The notes beneath the pieces were generated by a model. That model was not told the origin of the DNA. It did no database searches and saw only the letters and a list, made by a program, of their open reading frames with translations. Shown in pieces: positions 17,626 through 25,345 of a stretch of 30,623 nt of DNA (positions are counted from its first letter, which is position 1; every line of letters begins with the position of its first letter). Source of the DNA: an uncultured Bryobacterales bacterium. Its GTDB lineage: Bacteria; Acidobacteriota; Terriglobia; Bryobacterales; Bryobacteraceae. The stretch spans positions 1-30,623 of the forward strand of contig CALGAR010000152.1 in assembly GCA_937959285.1 (NCBI GenBank), in the 5' to 3' direction. A program made the translations under genes and the position numbers.

Positions 17626-17630
17626 CCTCC
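17626..17630 (-). promoter_or_regulatory. Shine-Dalgarno GGAGG fixing a TTG start
   Basis: On the minus strand GGAGG lies 7 bases before the TTG at 17618, which starts the DUF2760 protein. It is a strong site and makes the TTG start credible. A weak promoter could lie just upstream: CTGGCA (17666-17661) and TATCCT (17644-17639), 16 bases apart, each matching consensus at four of six positions. Confidence 0.6.
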
Positions 17631-17689
17631 AAGAATTTAGGATACACCGCTGCTTGCCCGTGCCAGCCCTATAAGGCAGGATGGTGGCT

Positions 17690-19336
17690 ATGCAAAGCCG
17701 CAGAAGCTTCCTCGCCTCGACGCTCTCCGCACCGGCCGTGCTCGCCCAGCCGGCACGCAAGCCGAACGTCGTCGTGATCATCACCGATGACCAGGGCTAC
17801 GGAGACCTGTCCATCCACGGCAATCCTCACCTTAAGACGCCGAATATGGATCGCATTGGACACGAGGGTGTCGAGTTCACACAGTTTCATGTGTGCCCTG
17901 TGTGCGCTCCTACGCGGGCCAGCCTGATGACCGGACGCTATAACTACCGGACCGGAGTCGTGGACACTTATCTTGGCCGCGCGATGATGTTTTCCGACGA
18001 GGTCACGCTGGCCGAAATGCTGGGATTGGCCGGCTATCGCACGGGTATTTTCGGCAAGTGGCACCTCGGCGACAACTACCCGCTCAGGCCCAAGGATCAG
18101 GGATTTCAGGAGTCTCTGGTGCATACGGGCGGCGGGCTCGAGCAGCCGTCCGGGCCTCCTGGCAATCATTACTTCGACCCGGTGCTGCTGCACAACGGCA
18201 AGGCAGGGAACTTCAAAGGCTACTGCACCGACATTTTCACTGACGCTGCCCTTCGCTTTATGGAGCAGAATCGCGCACGGCCTTTCTTCGCCTACATCGC
18301 CACCAACGCCCCGCATACCCCGTTACATGTCGCCGACAGCTACGTGGCTCCGTTTCGCGGCAAGGGTCTTGATGAAACGACGGCCAGGATTTACGGAATG
18401 CTGACCAATCTGGACGAGAATGTCGGGCGCATCCTGGCCAAGCTGAAGGAGCTCGATCTGGAGCGCGACACCATCGTTATCTTCCTTACGGACAACGGTC
18501 CTCAGCAAAAGCGTTACAACGCCGGTATGCGCGGTCTGAAAGGCAGTGTATACGAAGGGGGCATCCGGGTTCCGTGTTTCATACGCTGGCCTGGGGTTCT
18601 CAAGGCCGGCACGAAGGTGGATCGCCTCGCTGCCCACATCGATCTCGCGCCCACGCTGCTTGATGCGTGCGGGGTTCCGAAGCCTCGCGGCGTACGGTTC
18701 GACGGCGTGAGCTTGATGCCCTTGCTCCGAAACCCGCGGGCCGAATGGCCGGACCGGACACTTTTCTTCCAATGGCATCGCGGCGATGAGCCCCAAGCCT
18801 TTCGTGCCTGCGCCGCCCGGAACCAGCGCTGGAAGCTCGTGGACGGGAAGGAACTCTACGATCTCGAAACCGATCCGGGCGAGACGAAGGATGTCGCGGC
18901 GGCCCATCCGGAGATCGTCGCGCGACTTCGCAGGGAATACGAGGCATGGTTCAAGGATGTCTCGGCGACGCGAGGTTACGCGCCTCCGCGCATCTTCATC
19001 GGGACCGACGAGGAGAACCCTGTGCTTCTCACGCGTCAGGACTGGCGCGGCCCTCGCGCAAGTTGGGATGCGACCGGGCTCGGCCATTGGGAAGTTGATG
19101 TCAAGCGGGGCGGCGCCTACGAAGTGAAGCTGCTGCTGCCGAAGAAGGAAGAGGAGCGGAAGGCGGCATTTACGTTCGACGGCAAGATACTGCTCGAGTT
19201 TGCCATCCCTGCCGGCGCCGATTCAACCACAGTGAAGTTGAATCGGCTGCCGACAGGAAAAGGCCGCATCGAAGTCGCAGTGCGCGAGGGCGGCTCTACG
19301 ATCGGCCCCCACTTCGTCGAGTTGCGCCGCCTATAG
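17690..19336 (+). CDS. Tat-exported arylsulfatase (sulfatase family, formylglycine type)
   Basis: The 548-residue protein begins with a twin-arginine signal, SRRSFLAS, ending near AVLAQP, so it is exported folded. The alkaline-phosphatase-like core has the metal site ITDDQGYGDL and the sulfatase signature CAPTRASLMTGRY. The Cys of that signature (about residue 72) is the site converted to formylglycine. GKWHLGD and LTDNGP, further active-site blocks, are intact. The last ~110 residues form a beta-sandwich-like tail seen in planctomycete-type arylsulfatases. It hydrolyses sulfate esters, probably on a polysaccharide; the sulfated substrate is unknown. No formylglycine-generating enzyme gene is present here. 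I chose ATG at 17690 over 17681 because AGG is spaced 9 bases from it. Its start is close to that of the divergent chaperone operon, and a sulfotransferase gene lies 7.4 kb downstream. Confidence 0.93.
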   Translation: MQSRRSFLASTLSAPAVLAQPARKPNVVVIITDDQGYGDLSIHGNPHLKTPNMDRIGHEGVEFTQFHVCPVCAPTRASLMTGRYNYRTGVVDTYLGRAMMFSDEVTLAEMLGLAGYRTGIFGKWHLGDNYPLRPKDQGFQESLVHTGGGLEQPSGPPGNHYFDPVLLHNGKAGNFKGYCTDIFTDAALRFMEQNRARPFFAYIATNAPHTPLHVADSYVAPFRGKGLDETTARIYGMLTNLDENVGRILAKLKELDLERDTIVIFLTDNGPQQKRYNAGMRGLKGSVYEGGIRVPCFIRWPGVLKAGTKVDRLAAHIDLAPTLLDACGVPKPRGVRFDGVSLMPLLRNPRAEWPDRTLFFQWHRGDEPQAFRACAARNQRWKLVDGKELYDLETDPGETKDVAAAHPEIVARLRREYEAWFKDVSATRGYAPPRIFIGTDEENPVLLTRQDWRGPRASWDATGLGHWEVDVKRGGAYEVKLLLPKKEEERKAAFTFDGKILLEFAIPAGADSTTVKLNRLPTGKGRIEVAVREGGSTIGPHFVELRRL

Positions 19337-19456
19337 ACAGCGAGGGCTGAAATCGAGGTCGAGAAGCCGGTCAGCCTGGTAGACGGCTGAGGGGTGCCGC
19401 TCCATGACATCAATGCCAGGAAAAACTTTTTCGGGGCGGCTGGAGGCCTATAGGTT

Positions 19457-21232
19457 CTAACTCACCTGATGGTCACAAACTTCGATGATGGGATGTCCCC
19501 CACTCGCGACGTGATCGAACCAGCGAACAGATTCCTGAACGGCGCAGGTCCGAAGGAGGTAGGTTCCGGCCTTGTCTGGTGCTTTCACCTTCATCTCCAT
19601 CTGGCGAGATGAGTAACGGCGAACGGGCAGGGCGAGTGGAGTGCGCTCCCCTTCAAATACTTCTACTGCTCCGGTTGCCGGGTCGAGCCAATGGTACGAA
19701 AGGTGAACAGGGCTCCGGCCGATGCTCAGTAAATGCTCGGGCGTACAATTCTCCACTCGAACTACCACACGGGTTGATTCGCCGACACGAAGCTGCGGTG
19801 CGCATCTGATGACCTCAACACGTATCGCGTCATGGGTGGCGTCACTGAGGGGCTCAGTATACATCTCGTTGAGTGCGGCGGCAGCGCCTTGCAAAGCCGA
19901 CAAATGATGTTGCAGCTCCGATATTCTTAGGGTTAAGGCCGCCTTGTCCTGGGAGACTTTACCGACCCGTGCTGTTAGCCGCCTGGTTTCCGCCAAGGCG
20001 GTTTGCAGGCGGTCCTGTTCCTTCCCGAGCTGTTCCGCGAGCAGCGAATTGGCCTTGCGCAACTCCTCGAAATCCTGCTGGATCGCCGAGAGTCGCGATT
20101 CTGCCGAACGCACCTGCTTCTCCGCACTGTGACGCTGCCTAATAAGCTCTTCACACCGAAGTTCAAGTTCCTTCAGCCGGCCCTGAAGGCTCTGGTTTTC
20201 GGCGGACTCGGCGTCTGCCCGCTCCACGGCCTTCTGATACTCAACCTGGAGCGCATCCATTTTCTGTCGCAGCTCATCCATTTCTTCACATCGAAGTTCA
20301 AGTTCCTTCAGCCGGCCCAGAAGGCTCTGGTTTTGGGCGGACTCGGCGTCTGCCCGCTCCACGGCCTTCTGATACTCAGCCTGGAGCGCATCCATTTTCT
20401 GTCGCAGCTCATCCATCCTTAGGCGTTCCACGTCCTTCTCCGTCAATGCCTTGGCCAATTGATCCCGAGCTTCTGCAAGTTGAATCGTGAGCGCCTCAGT
20501 TTCCGCAAGGGCTGCCGCATGCAAGTTGTGAAGACGAACTGTCTCATATGGCTGAAAGTTGTCAAGTACATTTGGTGGAAACTCAAAACAGGCCGCAAGT
20601 TCCGAGCTCTCCTCGCGAACGTAGTAGCGATTTACGCCATCCGAGTAGGTGAAGCGATAGCCGGCTTCCAGCAATACTGGCTCCCACTCATGCCAAGTTG
20701 GGATATACGAGTAGGGCTTCGTCGATTCGATGACCAATACAAGCGGCCGAAAGCATTGCCAGTCGGCGCCCCTTATGATCGCAGCCTCCCATCCTTCTGC
20801 GTCAATCTTTAGAAAGTCGATCGGTCCGTGGACGTAGGAGCGGCAGATATCAGCCAAGGTGGTAACAGCTACTGTTAACTCCCTGTAGGGAAAGTGCTTA
20901 TCTGCGAAGTACCTGAAGTTTTCAGTACTGAGAGTGGAGAGCCCCTGGGCTTCAAATTGATAGAAGGTGCGGTCCTCTTGCGTATCCCCGACAGCAATAC
21001 AAAGATTGAGATCACGCGGCCGGGCGAGGCGGAGTTTATCATAGAATCTTTCGTCTGGTTCTATATTGATTCCGGACCACCCCAGATCGTAGAAATGCTT
21101 TGTGATTGAGCCTTCCACCGGGTCCATTGCACCTATATCGATGTAGAACCCCTTGGACCTGCCTTTGAAAACGCGAGCAAGCAGAACGTCCTCAAAGTTC
21201 TGGCCATACGAAATCATCCGAACCTGAGACAT
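19457..21232 (-). CDS. FkbM-family methyltransferase with long coiled coil and C-terminal beta-sandwich
   Basis: This 591-residue protein has three parts. Residues 1-210 are an FkbM SAM-dependent O-methyltransferase: SYGQNFEDVLL at 8-18, the SAM loop YIDIGAMDPVEGS at 30-42, LGWSGINIEPD at 50-60 and the active-site strand IDFLKIDAEGWE at 138-149. Residues about 232-460 are a nearly unbroken charged coiled coil with almost no Pro or Gly. Residues about 465-587 are an Ig-like beta-sandwich (LRVGESTRVVVRVEN, VHLSYHWLD, WFDH), of a type found attached to glycan-modifying enzymes. Inside the coiled coil, residues 273-317 and 318-362 are near-identical tandem copies. The layout recalls WbdD-type chain terminators, with catalytic domain, coiled-coil ruler and recognition module, but homology to them is not shown. 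It heads the glycan cluster, divergent from the glycosyltransferases. Confidence 0.88.
   Translation of the reverse strand: MSQVRMISYGQNFEDVLLARVFKGRSKGFYIDIGAMDPVEGSITKHFYDLGWSGINIEPDERFYDKLRLARPRDLNLCIAVGDTQEDRTFYQFEAQGLSTLSTENFRYFADKHFPYRELTVAVTTLADICRSYVHGPIDFLKIDAEGWEAAIIRGADWQCFRPLVLVIESTKPYSYIPTWHEWEPVLLEAGYRFTYSDGVNRYYVREESSELAACFEFPPNVLDNFQPYETVRLHNLHAAALAETEALTIQLAEARDQLAKALTEKDVERLRMDELRQKMDALQAEYQKAVERADAESAQNQSLLGRLKELELRCEEMDELRQKMDALQVEYQKAVERADAESAENQSLQGRLKELELRCEELIRQRHSAEKQVRSAESRLSAIQQDFEELRKANSLLAEQLGKEQDRLQTALAETRRLTARVGKVSQDKAALTLRISELQHHLSALQGAAAALNEMYTEPLSDATHDAIRVEVIRCAPQLRVGESTRVVVRVENCTPEHLLSIGRSPVHLSYHWLDPATGAVEVFEGERTPLALPVRRYSSRQMEMKVKAPDKAGTYLLRTCAVQESVRWFDHVASGGHPIIEVCDHQVS
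20147..20416 (-). repeat. Tandem 135-bp duplication inside the coiled-coil region
   Basis: Two adjacent in-frame copies, 20282-20416 and 20147-20281, each encode 45 residues beginning MDELRQKMDALQ and ending ELRCEE. I count five base differences in 135; three change an amino acid (Ala/Val, Gln/Glu, Leu/Gln) and two are silent. The low divergence suggests a recent duplication by slippage or unequal exchange, or ongoing homogenisation. Confidence 0.92.
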
Positions 21233-21564
21233 GTCTGATTAGACCGCCCGGGGAGCGTTAGACTGCCGAGCAAACAGACAAAAGATAGCAGAAGTGTCCG
21301 ACCTTCGGCTAGATAACCCGAGAAAACATGGCAAGGTGCCGAAGCACCTGCAGCGGGCCGAGGCAGTCATAACGTTTCCCCCTACTACGTGGCCTGAGTC
21401 ATAAACTTCGAGGTCAATTTCTCGCCTTTGTCCGGCTATCGTTTGGTAATATGGGTCGAAAACGGCAGAGCCCGGGCGGCACTCTTGCCGCTCACTGTCG
21501 AGAGCTGCTAACCTCGAATACTCTCCTCCTTGGAGAAGGACTGCCCCACGGACGCGCTATCTCT
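21233..21564. other. Divergent intergenic region of the glycan cluster
   Basis: About 330 bases separate the FkbM start from the chosen glycosyltransferase start. The stretch should hold promoters for both directions, but I see no hexamer pair worth naming with confidence. It contains a tight hairpin at 21334-21349. A second near-repeat of that hairpin's arm (CTTCGGC near 21304) could form an alternative longer stem with GCCGAAG. An in-frame ATG at 21451 would extend the glycosyltransferase by 38 residues that do not look like part of the fold. Confidence 0.5.
21334..21349 (-). promoter_or_regulatory. Compact hairpin with a cUUCGg tetraloop in the FkbM leader region
   Basis: On the minus strand the sequence reads AGGTGC-TTCG-GCACCT: a perfect 6-base stem closed by a C(UUCG)G tetraloop, an exceptionally stable RNA loop. 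A T4 run follows 6 bases later on the same strand. It lies about 100 bases upstream of the FkbM ATG, so it may be an attenuator or mRNA-stabilising element if transcription starts above it. That start site is not established. Confidence 0.35.
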
Positions 21565-23874
21565 ATGAAAGCCAGGGTATATGTCGACGCCCGATGTTTG
21601 CAAGACCACTCCCTTCGAGGGAGAGGGGTTGGAAGCTATGTGACATCGCTGCTCCGAACCCGGCCATCTTGTGTCGGTTCGGCTTTCAACGTAATCGGGC
21701 TGATCGATGATACAATGCCCCCGCTTCTGCCTGAACACGAGTCGCTTTTCCATGAGGTATCAACCTGCTGGAATCCCTGCCTGACTGGGGCGAGCCTCTT
21801 CCTGAATGGGTCTCCGATGACCCATTCGATAACGCTATCAAGGCGCTTCCTCTCCCACCGAAACGTTCTTTCAGTTGCAGTCGTGTACGACTTTATACCG
21901 CTGGATTGGTCCGGTTATCTTGACAGGACGAGCAGTCGGATCGAGTACTTCTCGAGGCTTGCAGCGCTCAAACGGAATGACCTGTTCACTCCTATTTCGG
22001 AATATGCGGCGACACGCCTGAGAGAACTCGTAGACGCTCCACAACAGGCGATTCGGGTAATAGGTGCTCCCGTGCGTCGCTCTCTGATAGAGGCAGCTAA
22101 CCAACTGTCGAGGGAGAGCGTTGGATTATCCCGACAACCCTACTTCTTCACGCTTGGCGGAGGGGACAGGCGCAAGAATACGGAGACCGCTGCCGCTGCC
22201 GTTCGAAATACAAGGCTGATTCTTGGGCAGGAGATTCGGCTCAAGATCGTTGGTGAGCTGGATCCAGCTTATAAGGCCACGCTGCAAGACATCGCCGGAG
22301 GAGACTGGATCGACTTCCTGAATCGCGTCTCTGACGCAGAACTGGCGCAATTGTACGCCGGTGCGATTGCAACCATTGTGCCTTCTCATATTGAAGGATT
22401 CTCCCTCCCCGTGGTGGAGGCGGCCATCTGTGGGTCCGCTGTCGTCGCCTCATCCTGTAGCGCGCACGTTGAACTCATATCCGACCCCGAAGCTCTGTTC
22501 GTATCCACGGACGTGGAGGACTTGACGGATAAGCTGGTTCGCTTATGCCAGGACGGTACCCTTAGGGATCGTCTTATTCGACAGCAAGAGGCGATTCGGC
22601 ACCGGTTCAGCGAAGAGTGCGTGAGTGCACGGTTTTGGTCCTTTGCACTGGAGGAGTTTGAGCGCCGCTTCCGCTCGTCGCGTCCGGCGCGCGCGTTCAG
22701 CATTGGCGGTAGCTTGCCCCGAATCGCCTTGCTGAGTCCCTACCCGCCCGATGAATCCGGTGTTGCCCGGTTCACTGAGCGCACGCTGAAGGCAGCGACC
22801 GGTAAGATCAGAGTCGACCTGTTCACAGATGCTGAACGTCCCTTAGCTTTGCATCCCGGCTCTCGAGATGCGGGGCCTTACTCTTTGAGACCGCTGGCTT
22901 CGGATTACGACGCGGTCGTGTCCGTCGTTGGAAACTCCCACTTCCACAATTACGCTTTCGATTTTCTTGGCCGTCACGGAGGTCCTTGCATCCTTCACGA
23001 TTCCCGGCTTACCCACATCATAAGATCTCGCTTGGGTGAGGAAGGATTTCGCTCCTTTGCCAGCCGCCTCCTGGGCCGCAGCGTCTCCGAGTCGGAGGTG
23101 GCATTATGGCTGCACGACCAGGATGTCCCGACACTCTTCATTGAACCGGTGTTGGAGCGAGCACGGCCGCTGATTGTTCATACTCCTGCGTTCCAGCGGC
23201 TGATTAGGGAAAAATATAACTATCACGCAGAACTGACCACCTTTGCTCCGAACACCAGCTTCGCCCCTGAGGATTTAACGCCCAAAGCACAAGAAGATGC
23301 ACGGACAAGCCTTGGCCTTCTCCCGGACACCTTTGTCATCGCATCCTTCGGCTTTGCGGTGATGCAAAAGGCTCCGAATTATTGCATCATCGCACTTGAT
23401 TATTTGCGATCGTGGGGAATTCCCGCTGAGTTGCACCTGGTTGGCGAGGCCGGATCTCTCGAGGATCCGCTGCGGTCTGTGGCCAGGCGGTTCGGTGTAG
23501 AGCCTTTCGTTCGTACCTTCCCGAGATTCGTTCCTGAGGAACAATACCGTCTGTACCTCCTTGGCGCCGATGCTGCGATCCAGCTCCGCAGCTACGGCTT
23601 CGGCCAGCCATCTGCCGCCTTGGTCGACTGCATAAGCGCCGGACTGCCTGCCGTCGCAAACGAGAGTCTGGCGGACAGCTGCGATGCCCCCAGCTACGTT
23701 CACACAGTACCAGATTGCTTGTCTCCGCTCCTTTTGGCGGAAGCACTGGCGCGAATTTGGGACAACCGAAAAGAGCGGCACAGCCGGCGTCTTCTTGAAG
23801 AGCGAAATGAATACTGCCGCCGCCACAGTTTCGACTTCTATGTCGACCGCCTGAAGCAGATCCTGGCGCTCTAG
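21565..23874 (+). CDS. Tandem two-module GT4-type glycosyltransferase
   Basis: The 769-residue protein contains two GT-B glycosyltransferase modules. Module 1 (about 1-370) starts with VYVDARCLQD, has PYFFTLGGGDRRKNTETAAAA and the donor-site E-x7-E motif IEGFSLPVVEA (Glu277 and Glu285). Module 2 (about 385-769) starts with PRIALLSPYPPDESGVARF and has FVIASFGFAVMQKAPN. Its donor site reads LRSYGFGQPSAALVDC (674-689), which lacks both glutamates and belongs to a variant seen in some GT4 members. Such tandem enzymes often add two successive sugars to a growing glycan at the cytoplasmic membrane face. Donors, probably nucleotide sugars, are unknown. The start MKARVYV at 21565 was chosen because the fold begins there; neither it nor 21451 has a good Shine-Dalgarno site. 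The next gene follows after 8 bases. Confidence 0.88.
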   Translation: MKARVYVDARCLQDHSLRGRGVGSYVTSLLRTRPSCVGSAFNVIGLIDDTMPPLLPEHESLFHEVSTCWNPCLTGASLFLNGSPMTHSITLSRRFLSHRNVLSVAVVYDFIPLDWSGYLDRTSSRIEYFSRLAALKRNDLFTPISEYAATRLRELVDAPQQAIRVIGAPVRRSLIEAANQLSRESVGLSRQPYFFTLGGGDRRKNTETAAAAVRNTRLILGQEIRLKIVGELDPAYKATLQDIAGGDWIDFLNRVSDAELAQLYAGAIATIVPSHIEGFSLPVVEAAICGSAVVASSCSAHVELISDPEALFVSTDVEDLTDKLVRLCQDGTLRDRLIRQQEAIRHRFSEECVSARFWSFALEEFERRFRSSRPARAFSIGGSLPRIALLSPYPPDESGVARFTERTLKAATGKIRVDLFTDAERPLALHPGSRDAGPYSLRPLASDYDAVVSVVGNSHFHNYAFDFLGRHGGPCILHDSRLTHIIRSRLGEEGFRSFASRLLGRSVSESEVALWLHDQDVPTLFIEPVLERARPLIVHTPAFQRLIREKYNYHAELTTFAPNTSFAPEDLTPKAQEDARTSLGLLPDTFVIASFGFAVMQKAPNYCIIALDYLRSWGIPAELHLVGEAGSLEDPLRSVARRFGVEPFVRTFPRFVPEEQYRLYLLGADAAIQLRSYGFGQPSAALVDCISAGLPAVANESLADSCDAPSYVHTVPDCLSPLLLAEALARIWDNRKERHSRRLLEERNEYCRRHSFDFYVDRLKQILAL

Positions 23875-23882
23875 GTTGAGTT

Positions 23883-25031
23883 ATGACCGTTTACGTTGAT
23901 GTCACCGAATTTCTCCGGAACCCGGTTCGGACCGGCATTCAGCGAGTGTGTGGCGAGCTCTGCCGCTGGTGGCCTGGAGATGATCTGGTACCGGTTGCGC
24001 TCAGCGCCAACTCAAGGCTCGTTCCCCTACCCTCGAATGCACGGTCCGTCATCAGGAGCTACTTTGAGGCGGGCCCTGACGATCTCCCTAAGATCAGAGA
24101 GGTTATTTCTCAAATTGCCGACGACAGTAGACAGAGTCAAGGTGAGATCGACTCTTATGCCTCTCCTATTGTCGTACCGGAAGTTTTCTACGATCCGAAG
24201 CGAATTGAATTTTTTCAAACTCTATTACTGAGGCAATACTATAACGTTTACTTCATTTTTTACGACGCCTTGCCAATTACCCACCCTCAATACTTTCCGC
24301 CGCAGACCTCATATGAAACGATTGAACCGTACTTTCGGCTTGTTCGTCATGCGAAACATGTCGGCTTCATATCCCGGTCAACTCGTGACGTGTTTTGTCA
24401 AAGGCTGCTTCGGAGGTCAGATTTTGATGGACCGGTCCTGCGCCTGGGCAGTGACAGCATGGGTGAGCCTTCTCCGCGGCCGGGCAACCCAGGGCTAAAG
24501 TTCACGGTAGTAGGGACTATAGAGCCTCGAAAACAACACGCCCTCGTTCTGGATGCCTTCGAGAGACTGTTTCCCGAAATGCCTGATCTCAGCCTGACAT
24601 TCATTGGAAGGATGGGCTGGATTCAGGAAGAAGCTGCGGCACGAATTCGAAAACTGGCTCAATCGATACCACAACAGTTCACATGGATTGAGCGTGCGGA
24701 TGACCGGGTCATAAAGGAGACCGTATGCTCGAGCCGCGCCACCTTGTATCTGAGTGCGACTGAGGGCTATGGGCTGCCTCCCGTTGAAAGCCTTCATCTC
24801 GGTGTTCCCGTGATTGCAACGAGGAATATCCCCAGCCTGGAGGAGGTTCATGGTGGCGTATGGTTCGTCGATGCGGATCCGATCGATGTGCGCCGGGCAG
24901 TTGTCGCCCTCTGCAACGATTCCACGTACGCGAGGCTGAGGAAGGAATGTGAGCGGCTCCGCTTGCCAACATGGCGATCTTTCAGCGAGCAGGTTCGAGA
25001 ATGGTGTTTGCAGACTCGAACCGTCAAGTGA
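23883..25031 (+). CDS. GT4-family glycosyltransferase
   Basis: This 382-residue GT-B enzyme opens with VYVDVTEFLRNPVRTGIQRV, an acceptor-side N-terminus seen in bacterial polysaccharide GT4 enzymes. Donor-side features are VVGTIEPRKQHALVLDAF at about 209-226 (Arg216 and Lys217 for the diphosphate) and the E-x7-E motif TEGYGLPPVES (Glu294 and Glu302), all intact. It transfers a sugar with retention of configuration to a surface glycan; the sugar is unknown. It lies 8 bases after the tandem glycosyltransferase gene, so the two are probably co-translated. Base composition drops inside it: 24181-24240 has 20 G+C in 60 bases, against 38 in 60 at 12901-12960 in the Hsp70 gene. That suggests transferred glycan genes. 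It is followed by about 310 bases without a gene. Confidence 0.9.
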   Translation: MTVYVDVTEFLRNPVRTGIQRVCGELCRWWPGDDLVPVALSANSRLVPLPSNARSVIRSYFEAGPDDLPKIREVISQIADDSRQSQGEIDSYASPIVVPEVFYDPKRIEFFQTLLLRQYYNVYFIFYDALPITHPQYFPPQTSYETIEPYFRLVRHAKHVGFISRSTRDVFCQRLLRRSDFDGPVLRLGSDSMGEPSPRPGNPGLKFTVVGTIEPRKQHALVLDAFERLFPEMPDLSLTFIGRMGWIQEEAAARIRKLAQSIPQQFTWIERADDRVIKETVCSSRATLYLSATEGYGLPPVESLHLGVPVIATRNIPSLEEVHGGVWFVDADPIDVRRAVVALCNDSTYARLRKECERLRLPTWRSFSEQVREWCLQTRTVK

Positions 25032-25345
25032 AGCCATATTACGGCCCCGGCCTTCACAGCTCGGACTGTAAAACGACCGCAAGACAGATACCAACTTGAT
25101 GCGGCCGAACCGAGCACCGTTAGTTCCAAGGCACAGGTGCGGTCTTACGGTGGGGCACCAAGAGTTTCGGTTAGTCCGGCCAAAAGGCGGTGTGCCACTG
25201 TAGCGGCAAACTCGTGGGCGGAAGCAGGTTTTCATAAGTTGACGCTTGTTTTAGATTTGCAATACGCCTCAGCTGTGACGTATTGTGTGTTGGATAGTGG
25301 TTACAATCTTTAATCGACATGCATAGTAAACAGGGAAATTGGTGC
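25032..25345. other. Intergenic region before the C-methyltransferase gene
   Basis: No open frame here looks coding on either strand. A TACAAT hexamer at 25302-25307 and a TTGACG near 25239 are possible promoter pieces but are not at a usable mutual spacing. TACAAT alone would place a transcription start near 25314. The region is AT-richer at its right end. I see no RNA gene or long repeat in it. Confidence 0.4.

Noticed and set aside
21451..21564. Longer N-terminus of the tandem glycosyltransferase
   Set aside because: The 38 added residues are not part of the GT-B fold and have no Shine-Dalgarno site; it cannot be fully excluded because the 21565 start is also weakly supported.
25032..25345. 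Riboswitch or small RNA in the gap before the C-methyltransferase
   Set aside because: I see no conserved aptamer element or long stem; only loose promoter-like hexamers.
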